Positions 1 through 6,342 of a stretch of 24,994 nt of DNA are shown piece after piece. Below the pieces are notes generated by a model. That model worked only from the letters and a program-made list of their open reading frames with translations. It did no database searches and had not been told where the DNA came from. The DNA comes from Bacillota bacterium. Lineage in GTDB: Bacteria; Bacillota; UBA4882; UBA8346. Within the stretch, counting starts at the first letter, position 1. Every line of letters begins with the position of its first letter. The stretch lies in contig JAEZJK010000052.1 in NCBI GenBank assembly GCA_023415835.1, positions 1 through 24,994 of the forward strand. Direction: 5' to 3'. The translations under genes were made by a program, and so were the position numbers.

Positions 1-2
1 CT

Positions 3-80
3 TTTGATTTCTTTGTTGCTGTTGGCAGACCGCAGCTTATTATATCAAAAGGAGTTTTTATATCACCCTCACCGCTGTAA
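3..80 (+). CDS. Possible 3' end of a gene entering from the left
   Basis: The frame starting at base 3 is open to a TAA at 78-80 and reads as a short mixed hydrophobic tail (FDFFVAVGRPQLIISKG and on). A strong plus-strand terminator follows within 10 bases, which supports a plus-strand gene ending here. The frame starting at base 1 is also open for a similar distance, so the choice of frame is weak. No family can be assigned from 25 codons. Confidence 0.3.
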   Translation, partial: FDFFVAVGRPQLIISKGVFISPSPL

Positions 81-89
81 GCTTTTTTG

Positions 90-114
90 AACCCCACGCC
101 TAGCGTGGGGTTTT
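90..114 (+). terminator. Intrinsic terminator
   Basis: A perfect 10-bp stem (AACCCCACGC / GCGTGGGGTT) with a 3-base loop is followed by TTTT. It would end a plus-strand transcript entering from the left edge. Confidence 0.7.
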
Positions 115-121
115 CACATAT

Positions 122-151
122 AAAAAACCTCCTTGTTTTTAAAAGGAGGTT
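122..151 (-). terminator. Intrinsic terminator, minus strand
   Basis: The arms AACCTCCTT (126-134) and AAGGAGGTT (143-151) form a 9-bp stem. Read on the minus strand the stem is followed by a run of six T, so it would stop minus-strand transcription leaving the repeat block at 280-489. Confidence 0.5.
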
Positions 152-279
152 ATTCCATCTTTACCCTCAGTTCTTCAACTCTCCCATCTTCTAAAAATTT
201 TCCCAACATTTTGCAGGAAAACTAATCCAAATACAGAATTGTAAAATATTCCATCTTTTAAACAATTCTAAAACATTCC

Positions 280-489
280 AGAGGAACCGCAGAATTATCC
301 GTAGGGGTTATTAACTTACTCGTAGGAACCGTTGCCGGACACGTAGGGACCGTTCCCCACCCTGTAGGAATCGATCCCTACCCCGTAGGAACCGTCACCG
401 GACACGTAGGAATCGTTCCCCGCCGCGTAGGAACTATTGACGAACCCGTAGGAACCGCTGACTTACTCGTAGGGACTAACGGCTTACAT
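280..489. repeat. Ten tandem 21-bp units, core GTAGGAACCGTT
   Basis: Ten units in exact 21-bp register run from 280 to 489. Each begins with a conserved core (GTAGGRAYCGTT-like) followed by about nine variable bases; the first and last units are degenerate. Because 21 is a multiple of 3, both strands read as heptapeptide repeats: V-G-T/I-x4 on plus and V/I-P-T-x4 on minus. The minus frame has an ATG at 581 and is open to a TAG at 378-380. The heptads continue past that stop in the same frame to about 280. Neither strand has a good ribosome binding site. It is either a decayed repetitive peptide gene or a non-coding tandem repeat. The unit is too short and has no constant-length spacers, so it is not CRISPR. 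Confidence 0.75.
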
Positions 490-692
490 CGGGTAACCGA
501 TCCTTCAACCCCTTTTACACCTTTTTTAAAATAATTCCGCTCATCTCTTCGGGTTTGAGTCAAAGCCGAACTCAAATTCAAAACTTTAAAGCCCGGATCA
601 TTCTCAATCCGGCTTTCACCGTTCCTTTCTAAGCTTTTGGCTTTGGGCTTCGGACTTTCGACTTTAAAATAAATTAAAAAGGAGTGATCTGT
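490..692. other. Intergenic leader with two hairpins
   Basis: Two stem-loops lie here. TTTGAGT/ACTCAAA is at about 554-576. AAAGCCCGGAT (588-598) pairs with ATCCGGCTTT (607-616) with one bulged C, and the minus-strand side is followed by a short T-rich stretch. The region ends in the AAGGAG ribosome binding site (679-684) of the next gene. I see no clear sigma-A promoter. Confidence 0.4.
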
Positions 693-1397
693 ATGGCAAA
701 CTTAAAAAACCGAATCGATGAATTCCTCTTAGCGGCTCAGGTAATGATCGAAAACTCCCTGAGCGACCCGGATGTGAAAGCGGCTTTAGCGGCTTACGGC
801 TACGCCGGGGAAACTTTGACGGCCGGAAAAACCCTCTACGAAGAAGCGGTCGCCCTGCAAAACGCCCAGAAAAAAGAATACGGCGAACAGGTCGCCGCCA
901 CTTCCGAACTGTATGATATCTGGGAAACAGCCGACCAACAGTACATGAGAACCATTAAAATCGCCAGAATCGCCTTTCAGGACCACCCTAAGGCGGACAA
1001 AGCGGTCATGTTGTTCGGCAGAAGAAAAGAAAGCCTCTCGGGATGGCTCGAACAAGCCCAAGCCTTTTACGCCAACATCCTTAACGATAGCGAATTAATG
1101 AACGCCCTCACTCAATACGGTTATACTACCGAGAAGTTGCAACAAGAATCAACCCTGTTAAACCAAATAGCCGCCAGAAACCAACAACAGAAAAAGGAAA
1201 TCGGCGAAGCCCAGGCAGCCACCCAGGCCCGGGACAAAAAAATCGACGAATTGGCCCATTGGATCTCCGACCTACGGGCCGTGGCCAAAGTGGCCCTGGC
1301 GGATGACCCGCAACAACTGGAGAAACTAGGGATATTGGCAAGGACGAGTCCGGTAAGTAAGAGTAAGAAGGGTACGGAAGGTAGTCAGGGTGTTTAA
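693..1397 (+). CDS. Hypothetical helical protein with two internal repeats
   Basis: This is a 234-residue protein of unknown function. The ATG at 693 is chosen because AAGGAG (679-684) lies 8 bases upstream; a GTG at 684 overlaps that site. The protein is made of two copies of a roughly 107-residue unit: ALAAYGYAGETL at 31-42 matches ALTQYGYTTEKL at 138-149, and QNAQKKEYGEQVAAT at 56-70 matches QQQKKEIGEAQAAT at 164-177. It is rich in Ala, Gln, Glu and Lys with no signal peptide or membrane segment, so a soluble helical bundle is likely. The tail is Ser/Lys/Gly-rich and looks disordered. A fragment of a paralogue lies at 3478-3570. I do not recognise a characterised family. Confidence 0.75.
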   Translation: MANLKNRIDEFLLAAQVMIENSLSDPDVKAALAAYGYAGETLTAGKTLYEEAVALQNAQKKEYGEQVAATSELYDIWETADQQYMRTIKIARIAFQDHPKADKAVMLFGRRKESLSGWLEQAQAFYANILNDSELMNALTQYGYTTEKLQQESTLLNQIAARNQQQKKEIGEAQAATQARDKKIDELAHWISDLRAVAKVALADDPQQLEKLGILARTSPVSKSKKGTEGSQGV

Positions 1398-1485
1398 ATG
1401 GAATGGAAAAGTTTGGGGCTGGAATTGAAAGAAAATAGTTGATAAGTTAGCCGGTTAATCAAAACGATTTCATTGCAAAAATTAG

Positions 1486-1530
1486 AGCCCGCAGATATAC
1501 CTGTCTTCTGCAGGCTTTAATTATTTTAGC
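1486..1530 (+). terminator. Intrinsic terminator
   Basis: AGCCCGCAGA (1486-1495) pairs with TCTGCAGGCT (1507-1516) with one mismatch, followed by a T-rich tract. It lies about 90 bases after the gene ending at 1397. Confidence 0.6.
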
Positions 1531-1582
1531 GTACTTCTATATCTTTTTTATAATGATATCTTTAGAAAAAGGAGCGATTTCA

Positions 1583-1719
1583 ATGTCAGATAACCTTTTG
1601 CCATCGCCCTATTAGTTGGCTTGGCCGGGAAGTTATATTTTTACCTGACCCGCCGTAAGAAACGTTATTGGGTAGCCTGTTTTTAGGATGAACCAAAACA
1701 ACCGGAGGAAGCGGAATAG
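1583..1719 (+). pseudogene. Remnant of a small single-span membrane protein
   Basis: A good ribosome binding site (AAAAAGGAG at about 1566-1574) precedes an ATG at 1583 that reads MSDNLL and soon stops. One frame over, the sequence reads AIALLVGLAGKLYFYLTRRKK and RYWVACF: one hydrophobic span followed by basic residues, the usual layout of a tiny inner-membrane protein. It then meets a TAG at 1684-1686, after which the same frame reads DEPKQPEEAE and stops at 1717-1719. A single frameshift and a single amber codon would restore a protein of about 45 residues, so this is probably a recently decayed small gene. Function unknown. Confidence 0.45.
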
Positions 1720-1725
1720 ATAGGT

Positions 1726-2805
1726 TCAATGTTCCCGGACAGTCTCAAGTAAACGATCCAGTTCCAACTGGAGCGGGCAGGCAATACTTCCGTTAGTCCC
1801 GACAATAAATCCATGCATAAAAGGTGGTTTAGGCTCCGGATGCATCGGGTTAACCGCCATTATATATTCTCTGACAACCTCCGGTGCTGTATCCGGACGA
1901 ATCACTAATAACGGTGAATGTTTACCCATATGAGAGAGGGCGTTACCATTTAAAGCGCCGGTCCAGTCGTCGAACCGTGAGAATCGGAAACTCCAGCCGT
2001 CTTTTTTATTAACTCCCCAGCCAAAATCCCCTTTCGGACTTTTATATCTTGTAAAGTTAACCGCTATTTCAAACGGATCGCTTCCCGAAATTCGCACGAC
2101 CAAACCATGAGTTAAGCCAAGGACTTGTTCTTCAACCTCCCTGGAAATGGTTTTATAACTGCCTAAGATAAAGACATTTGGTTGTTTCCCGCGAATAGCC
2201 TCAGCTGTTGCCATTGACAATTTTTGACGACATGTCAACAAGATCGGATCACCCATATGCGCCGCCCATCCACCTGCCGGCAAAGCTTCTTCGAAAGTTT
2301 CTCCAGATACTAAAATGATGTTTTGTTTTGGTCCAATTAGATCCCAGACCAACGTTGCAGTTCTTGCCGGATCTCCACCGTTTATACGGCAAACGCTGAA
2401 TCCTAATTGCCGCACTTCACAATCTATCATTGGAGACAAAGAGCCTACCGTAATCACTTGCGCCGGAGAATTTTTTCCGGTAGGCCTTAACCGGAGTAGA
2501 GTTTGAAGGGTCTCAGAGCTTAACCGGTTAGGCTCAGTTAATAGAACCGGCCCGTTCCGTGGAAAATGAATTAGCGAGGAGCTTACGAGTGCTTCCTGAT
2601 AATAAAACCCATCACCGCGAGCCAAAATGACGATACCGGGACGTTTTGTTGGGTCCTCCGGATTGTTCCAAACGGAGTTTGCTATCGCCGCTCCAATTTG
2701 GTAGGGATTATTGCCTCTAAATACTGTTGTATTAGGGGTGTTTTCGGTAAAAGGAAGACAAAAGGGTATGGCATTTGTTTGATTTTGATAAATTTGGTCA
2801 TCCAT
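1726..2805 (-). CDS. CWB2-repeat (cell wall-binding repeat 2) protein, probably cytoplasmic
   Basis: This 359-residue protein carries three imperfect repeats of the cell wall-binding repeat 2 type. Each opens with a conserved Arg-x-x-Gly-x-Asn/Asp-Pro element (FRGNNPYQIGAAIA near 29-42, CRINGGDPARTATLVW near 137-152, VRISGSDPFEIAVNF near 236-250). Each continues with hydrophobic strands such as GIVILARGDGFYYQEAL, NIILVSGETFEEAL and PVLLTEPNRLS. CWB2 modules normally anchor exported proteins to wall polymers. This protein has no signal peptide and no transmembrane segment, so the fold is probably used inside the cell here. The start is the ATG at 2805 behind GGTGGTGATGA; the stop is TGA. It is divergent from the next gene and its role is unknown. 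Confidence 0.8.
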   Translation of the reverse strand: MDDQIYQNQTNAIPFCLPFTENTPNTTVFRGNNPYQIGAAIANSVWNNPEDPTKRPGIVILARGDGFYYQEALVSSSLIHFPRNGPVLLTEPNRLSSETLQTLLRLRPTGKNSPAQVITVGSLSPMIDCEVRQLGFSVCRINGGDPARTATLVWDLIGPKQNIILVSGETFEEALPAGGWAAHMGDPILLTCRQKLSMATAEAIRGKQPNVFILGSYKTISREVEEQVLGLTHGLVVRISGSDPFEIAVNFTRYKSPKGDFGWGVNKKDGWSFRFSRFDDWTGALNGNALSHMGKHSPLLVIRPDTAPEVVREYIMAVNPMHPEPKPPFMHGFIVGTNGSIACPLQLELDRLLETVREH

Positions 2806-2954
2806 TTCATCACCACCATAAGGCGTTTATATTAATTTATGCCTTTTTCCCGTGAAAGGTTAGCTTATTAGTGTACGCGCTCATGATGTGAATTGAATAA
2901 ATTATTATTTTAATTGAAATAATAGCTCCGAATCTTGAAAGAGGAGGCCTATAA
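2806..2954. promoter_or_regulatory. Divergent intergenic region with a small palindrome
   Basis: Between the two divergent genes, ATTATTT (2904-2910) and AAATAAT (2917-2923) form an inverted repeat around TAATTG, 30-50 bases upstream of the Cys-rich gene. It could be an operator. AGAGGAGG (2940-2947) is that gene's ribosome binding site. Confidence 0.35.
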
Positions 2955-3302
2955 ATGCCTATTATTGAAACCAATGTTAGTAAATTACAGTCTTGCATCA
3001 ATGAATGCAACCATTGTATGCAAGTCTGTGAGGAGTGTTTTGATTCCTGTTTAAAGGAACCGGATTTGAATGCGCGAGCAAATTGTATTTCGATGCTTAA
3101 AGAATGTTCGGATATTTGTTCTCAAGCTTCCCGGTATATGGCCGCCAATAGTCGGCACGCCAAAGATATCTGCGGGGTTTGCGCGACGATTTGCGAAGCG
3201 TGCGCCAATGAATGCGCAATGTTTAAAGACGCTCATTGTCAGAAGTGCGCCGATGAATGCCGCAAATGCGCTTCCGAGTGCCGTGAAATGACTAAAATGT
3301 AA
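2955..3302 (+). CDS. Cys-rich four-helix-bundle copper-binding protein (Csp/DUF326 type)
   Basis: A 115-residue soluble protein with 19 cysteines spaced three or four residues apart along predicted helices: C14, C18, C21, C25, C28, C32; C44, C51, C55; C73, C76, C80, C83, C87; C95, C98, C102, C105, C109. Cysteines lining the inside of a four-helix bundle are the hallmark of the Csp copper storage family, whose members bind many Cu(I) ions. There is no signal peptide, so it would act in the cytosol like Csp3. AGAGGAGG lies just upstream of the ATG, and a strong terminator follows the TAA. The metal is inferred from the family; no dedicated copper pump or copper regulator is visible beside it. 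Confidence 0.85.
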   Translation: MPIIETNVSKLQSCINECNHCMQVCEECFDSCLKEPDLNARANCISMLKECSDICSQASRYMAANSRHAKDICGVCATICEACANECAMFKDAHCQKCADECRKCASECREMTKM

Positions 3303-3317
3303 TTTAAAAAATTTTTT

Positions 3318-3341
3318 AGAGCCTAAAGGGGCTCTTTTTTT
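3318..3341 (+). terminator. Intrinsic terminator of the Cys-rich gene
   Basis: AGAGCC (3318-3323) and GGCTCT (3330-3335) flank a 6-base loop, followed by seven T. Confidence 0.85.
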
Positions 3342-3477
3342 ATCTTGAAACTCCTTTCCTAGGTCAAACTAACTCTTGGTATCTATTTCATGTCAAGTCT
3401 TTGTATTCTTCAAGTTGTTTTGAGAGCTAAAACCTTTATGTGCCGAACTATTTAATGTTATAAATTTATTAGGAGGA

Positions 3478-3570
3478 GTGAAGCTCTCCGACTTGCGGGC
3501 CGTCGCCAAAGCAGCCCCGGCGGATCCAACTTATTTTTTTATTTTACGGTTGACTTTGCCCTTAGGGTAA
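3478..3570 (+). pseudogene. Fragment of a paralogue of the 693-1397 gene
   Basis: Behind a strong AGGAGGAG ribosome binding site, a GTG at 3478 opens a frame reading VKLSDLRAVAKAAPADPT. This closely matches WISDLRAVAKVALADDP near the C-terminus of the protein encoded at 693-1397, and the DNA is also similar over about 50 bases. The frame then diverges and stops at 3568-3570. Only the C-terminal scrap of a second copy remains, set directly behind a ribosome binding site, which suggests an internal deletion of the duplicate. Confidence 0.6.
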
Positions 3571-3580
3571 GGTGTATAGT
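3550..3580 (+). promoter_or_regulatory. MerR-type promoter with 19-bp spacer and dyad
   Basis: A -35 box TTGACT (3550-3555) and a -10 box TATAGT (3575-3580) are separated by 19 bases. The spacer holds the inverted repeat CCTTA-GGG-TAAGG. An over-long 19-bp spacer with a central dyad is the classic layout of promoters activated by MerR-family regulators. A decayed merR start lies about 55 bases downstream, consistent with an autoregulated promoter. Confidence 0.65.
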
Positions 3581-3635
3581 AGAATTCTACAAAGTATTGA
3601 TACTTAAAGCATTAAGTCGGAATCGGGGTGGCCGC

Positions 3636-3692
3636 TTGCTATCGATTGGAGAATTCTCAAAGGAGCATATTATCCCGGGGGTAATTGACTAA
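3636..3692 (+). pseudogene. 5' remnant of a MerR-family regulator gene
   Basis: A TTG at 3636 reads M-L-S-I-G-E-F-S-K, the typical N-terminus of a MerR-family winged-helix domain. It then loses the pattern and stops at 3690-3692 after 18 codons. No other frame downstream continues the helix-turn-helix. Together with the MerR-style promoter at 3550-3580 it is best read as the stump of a deleted regulator gene. Confidence 0.5.
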
Positions 3693-3765
3693 ACCTATTA
3701 CCACAAAGTCTAGCAAAGATATTTTACTGTGCCTAATCTCCGAAAAGTTACTTTAGCTTAAATCT

Positions 3766-4437
3766 TTAACTGACTTTCTTTCGGACAATTTGGGTATCCA
3801 AGGTAAGATTGACATCTTCCCGATCTTCAACAATGATATCTACCGCCATTCGGCCCATCTAATAACGGTGAACTACCAAGGTGGTCAGTGGAGGATCGGC
3901 AAACTTTGCTCCATGAGAATCGCCAATACTGATTACCGAAATATCTTCCAGGATACGATAACCATTTTCCTTAATAGCGCTCATAGCGCCGATAGCAATA
4001 TTGTCATTGCCGCAACAAATAGCGGTTATATCCTTTACCTTTGATAAGAGTTGGTTGCATGCCTCATAGCCTCTAATCTGCGAAAAATCACAGTGAGTAA
4101 TATATTCCTCGCCACACTCAATACCGTTAGTGTTTAGTACATCATGAAAGCCCTTCAACCGTTCGATGGAAGTATATACTTTTTCCGGTCCGCTGACAAA
4201 GCCAATTTTCCGATGCCCTTTGGCTACCAGATATTCAGCGATACTCTTACCCGCCTCATAATTATTAATCATCACCGACGGAATTTCCATCCCTTGAGGG
4301 GCCAAAGATACTATTTTTAAGCCATACTTCCGATGCCGGGCCAGTTGCCCGGATAACTTCCGTTTATAATCCAATTGGTCAAGGCCGCCACCGGTCAGGA
4401 TAATACCCTTTACCCGATGTTGCCAGAGAAGTACTCT
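3766..4437 (-). pseudogene. LacI-family regulator, headless and interrupted by an amber codon
   Basis: The minus strand encodes the periplasmic-binding-protein-like sensor half of a LacI/GalR regulator: RVKGIILTGG, SVMINNYEAGKSIAEYL, GHRKIGFVSGPE, RLKGFHDVL, DITAICCGNDNIAIGAM and ISVISIGD are all characteristic. Two lesions show it is dead. The N-terminal DNA-binding domain is missing upstream of about 4437, where the sequence changes to an unrelated gene on the other strand. A TAG at 3859-3861 also interrupts the frame between VVHRY and MGRMAVDIIVED; the same frame then runs to the natural C-terminus and a TAA at 3766-3768. The open segment between the lesions (4374-3859) has no ribosome binding site. 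Confidence 0.8.
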
Positions 4438-4442
4438 ATAAA

Positions 4443-4689
4443 GGCAGCACCCTTGAAATAAGGAAGAAGGTTAGTGGTTCCTCTACTACCCTCGTAAGCA
4501 AGTCTTTATCCGTTCCGACAGGGTCATATCATACCATAGAGCTTGAAATGATAGGCTCCACTTTAAATCTATACGTTGATGGTACACTGCAGCTTACAAC
4601 GACAGATAGCCCACAACATCAGGCGCTATCGGTTTGATTGCAATGAAGTCGGTAGCGAAATACGACAATATAGTTGTTACTGCAAAATA
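4443..4689 (+). pseudogene. C-terminal remnant of a LamG/concanavalin-like extracellular protein
   Basis: The plus strand reads GSTLEIRKKVSGSSTTL, then LSVPTGSYHTIELEMIG and STLNLYVDGTLQLTTTDS. After a frameshift near 4624-4630 it resumes as GAIGLIAMKSVAKYDNIVV and stops at a TAG (4687-4689). The strand pattern ending in a YVDG turn and a KYDNIVV strand is typical of the C-terminal half of LamG-like jelly-roll domains on secreted glycosidases and lyases. No start or catalytic part is left. It abuts the broken LacI gene, so an ancestral sugar-regulator and secreted-enzyme locus may have collapsed by deletion. Confidence 0.6.
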
Positions 4690-4714
4690 GCAAATAAAGT
4701 CAACCGGTTTTTAA

Positions 4715-4755
4715 AGAGGGGCTGCTACAAATAATTGTTGCAGCCTCTCTTTATT
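4715..4755 (+). terminator. Intrinsic terminator of the LamG remnant
   Basis: AGAGGGGCTGC (4715-4725) pairs with GCAGCCTCTCT (4740-4750) with one mismatch, followed by a T-rich tract. Confidence 0.7.
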
Positions 4756-4761
4756 ATAACG

Positions 4762-4795
4762 AAAATTCACCCGGACTGATTCCGGGTGAATTTTT
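4762..4795 (-). terminator. Bidirectional intrinsic terminator
   Basis: The arms 4762-4774 and 4782-4794 (AAAATTCACCCGG and its complement) form a perfect stem with a 7-base loop and T runs on both sides. It lies just past the stop of the minus-strand DUF2935 gene and would also stop plus-strand readthrough. Confidence 0.8.
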
Positions 4796-4798
4796 AGC

Positions 4799-5725
4799 TT
4801 ACCCCATTCCGGACTCAAATATATTTAATAACCGCAGGTAATGATTGGCCTCTCTCAAGACATGGTCTCCCAGCAATGGAACTATAATTGAGCGAATCTG
4901 GCAGGTGATCAACCCTTCAGTCCCCTGGCTCTTGAAATCCCGGATATTTACGGTAGCCCGCCGACTCTCTTCAGTCACGGAAGGCAACGCAGCAGTTTGA
5001 CGGACCAGCGCTTCCGCCTCAGCGGTAAGGAGATCAAATTGCTTGCCGAAATTATCAGCAGTATTGAATAACTGAACTTCGGTCGGATCCAGCAAACCAC
5101 GGATAAATTTGGCATGTTCCGCCATAATTCGGTTCCAAAATGTCTCCTGCATAATCATCTCGGCGACTAAATCAATATCAGCACGGCTTTGAATCCGTTC
5201 CAAAAGGCATAAATAAAACCGGGCTTCTCTTAAAATATGTTCAATCAGCAAGGGGTAGTTGAAAGTAAAAACATGGCAAGCAAGAACATTATCCAGTAGC
5301 ATAACCTTAAAGTCAATTAACTCTTGGGTTGCAAACATCGCTTGTTGATTTAACCTGTTCACCTGTTCCACCAGTGTGGCCAAATTAGGGTTGACACTCC
5401 CGCCCATTGCCAGCTCCGCCCTGGTTATCTCGGTGTTCAAGGAAACACCGGTATAGAACTCAGTCGCCTGTTCCGCATCCAGCGTATAACGGGTTACAAT
5501 CTCACCATCAGTCAAAAAATTCTGAGGGAGGACGCCATTGGAAAGTTGTACCGTTTCCGACAAAAGCATTGTAAAATGGTTTTTAAACATTTCAGCCTGT
5601 TGAATCAGGTTAGAGTTTTTTGAGGGAAAAGCCGCTTCAATAAAAAATGAATGTTCCTTGAGAATCCTGGTGAAAAATAGATTCAACTCCAATGATTGCC
5701 TAACAAAATTAGTATCTGACAACAA
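4799..5725 (-). CDS. DUF2935 family protein (two four-helix metal-binding-like bundles)
   Basis: About 308 residues, soluble, all-helical. It has the duplicated pattern of DUF2935 proteins, with conserved His/Glu pairs: EHSFFIEAAF and HILREARFYLCLLE in the first half, EHAKFIRGLLDPTE and DHVLREANHYLRLL in the second. These look like metal-ligand helices of ferritin-like or hemerythrin-like bundles, but the biochemical role of the family is not established. The start is taken as TTG at 5725 (MLSDTNFVRQSLELNLFF), 8 bases after GAGG. A GTG at 5734 lies inside the ribosome binding site, and a TTG at 5722 is nearly as good. It is a single gene ending at a strong bidirectional terminator. Confidence 0.8.
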   Translation of the reverse strand: MLSDTNFVRQSLELNLFFTRILKEHSFFIEAAFPSKNSNLIQQAEMFKNHFTMLLSETVQLSNGVLPQNFLTDGEIVTRYTLDAEQATEFYTGVSLNTEITRAELAMGGSVNPNLATLVEQVNRLNQQAMFATQELIDFKVMLLDNVLACHVFTFNYPLLIEHILREARFYLCLLERIQSRADIDLVAEMIMQETFWNRIMAEHAKFIRGLLDPTEVQLFNTADNFGKQFDLLTAEAEALVRQTAALPSVTEESRRATVNIRDFKSQGTEGLITCQIRSIIVPLLGDHVLREANHYLRLLNIFESGMG

Positions 5726-6003
5726 AAAAATCACCTCACTTCATAAAAGGCTTAATGCCCGTATATCCTATGTTCATAGGAGATAAGAGGTGAGGAAATA
5801 ACCTATTTTTTATATTAGGCGGTTTCATAATTCCTTTTTTCCGGCTTCGCATACAATATATTAATAGACTAAATTAAAACCTACACTATATATTGCATGC
5901 GAAGATAAATTTTTGTAATTATAAAACTCGCTCATATAATTAAACTTTACATCAAAGCAATTGAAACCCGATAACATCCCACGATCTGCTTGTTTTAAAG
6001 TGT
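5726..6003. promoter_or_regulatory. Gap with two inverted repeats between hgcB and the DUF2935 gene
   Basis: TCCTATG-TT-CATAGGA (5766-5781) is a perfect short palindrome 40-55 bases upstream of the DUF2935 start and could be its operator. Farther out, 17-base arms at 5845-5861 and 5888-5904 (CTTCGCATACAATATAT and its near complement, one mismatch) enclose 26 AT-rich bases. This structure lies 100 bases after the hgcB stop and could end or stabilise that transcript, though it lacks a clean T run. Confidence 0.45.
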
Positions 6004-6309
6004 TTACCCGCAACAAGTGCCTTTCCCATCTCCACAACCCCCGCCGCAACATGGTTCCCTACCGCTCAATTTCCCCATCACAATGGCGGCGGCGCATCCC
6101 ACTCCCGCCCGGACCGAAATGGCTGATGCCGGGCAATTACGGGCACAGGCGCCACATTCCATACATCCATCCCGGTTTTGAATTTTGGCGCGCTCGGACT
6201 CCATTTTGAAAACCCGGTGCGGACAGACTTCCAGGCACATTCCGCAACCGATACACTTTTTTTCATCCAAATCCAATGTAACCACGTTTTTTAAATATTG
6301 ATGCCGCAT
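6004..6309 (-). CDS. hgcB: HgcB, ferredoxin partner for mercury methylation
   Basis: A 101-residue ferredoxin with two [4Fe-4S] motifs, C19-x2-C22-x2-C25-x3-C29-P and C49-x2-C52-x2-C55-x3-C59-P. It has a cysteine-rich tail: C72, the vicinal pair C87-C88, C92, and the vicinal pair C99-C100. HgcB proteins are recognised by this combination; the protein supplies electrons to the corrinoid protein HgcA and the tail cysteines probably handle Hg(II). It starts at ATG 6309 behind GGGTGATGA, 33 bases after the hgcA stop in the same direction. That adjacency to a gene with the HgcA signature motif makes the call much firmer than the ferredoxin motifs alone would. Confidence 0.93.
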   Translation of the reverse strand: MRHQYLKNVVTLDLDEKKCIGCGMCLEVCPHRVFKMESERAKIQNRDGCMECGACARNCPASAISVRAGVGCAAAIVMGKLSGREPCCGGGCGDGKGTCCG

Positions 6310-6342
6310 GAGTCATCACCCTTTCACTAGTTTCGGTATTTA

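Noticed and set aside
280..489. Possible CRISPR array
   Set aside because: The unit is 21 bp including its variable part, spacers would be only about 9 bases, and no cas genes are present.
786..1341. Antisense open frames of 71-91 codons inside the 693-1397 gene
   Set aside because: They lack ribosome binding sites and show biased composition typical of shadows of a GC-richer gene.
1398..1442. 14-codon open frame right after the 693-1397 gene
   Set aside because: It has no ribosome binding site and no composition suggesting a peptide gene.
3790..4044. 84-codon plus-strand frame
   Set aside because: It is the antisense shadow of the LacI remnant and has no start signal.
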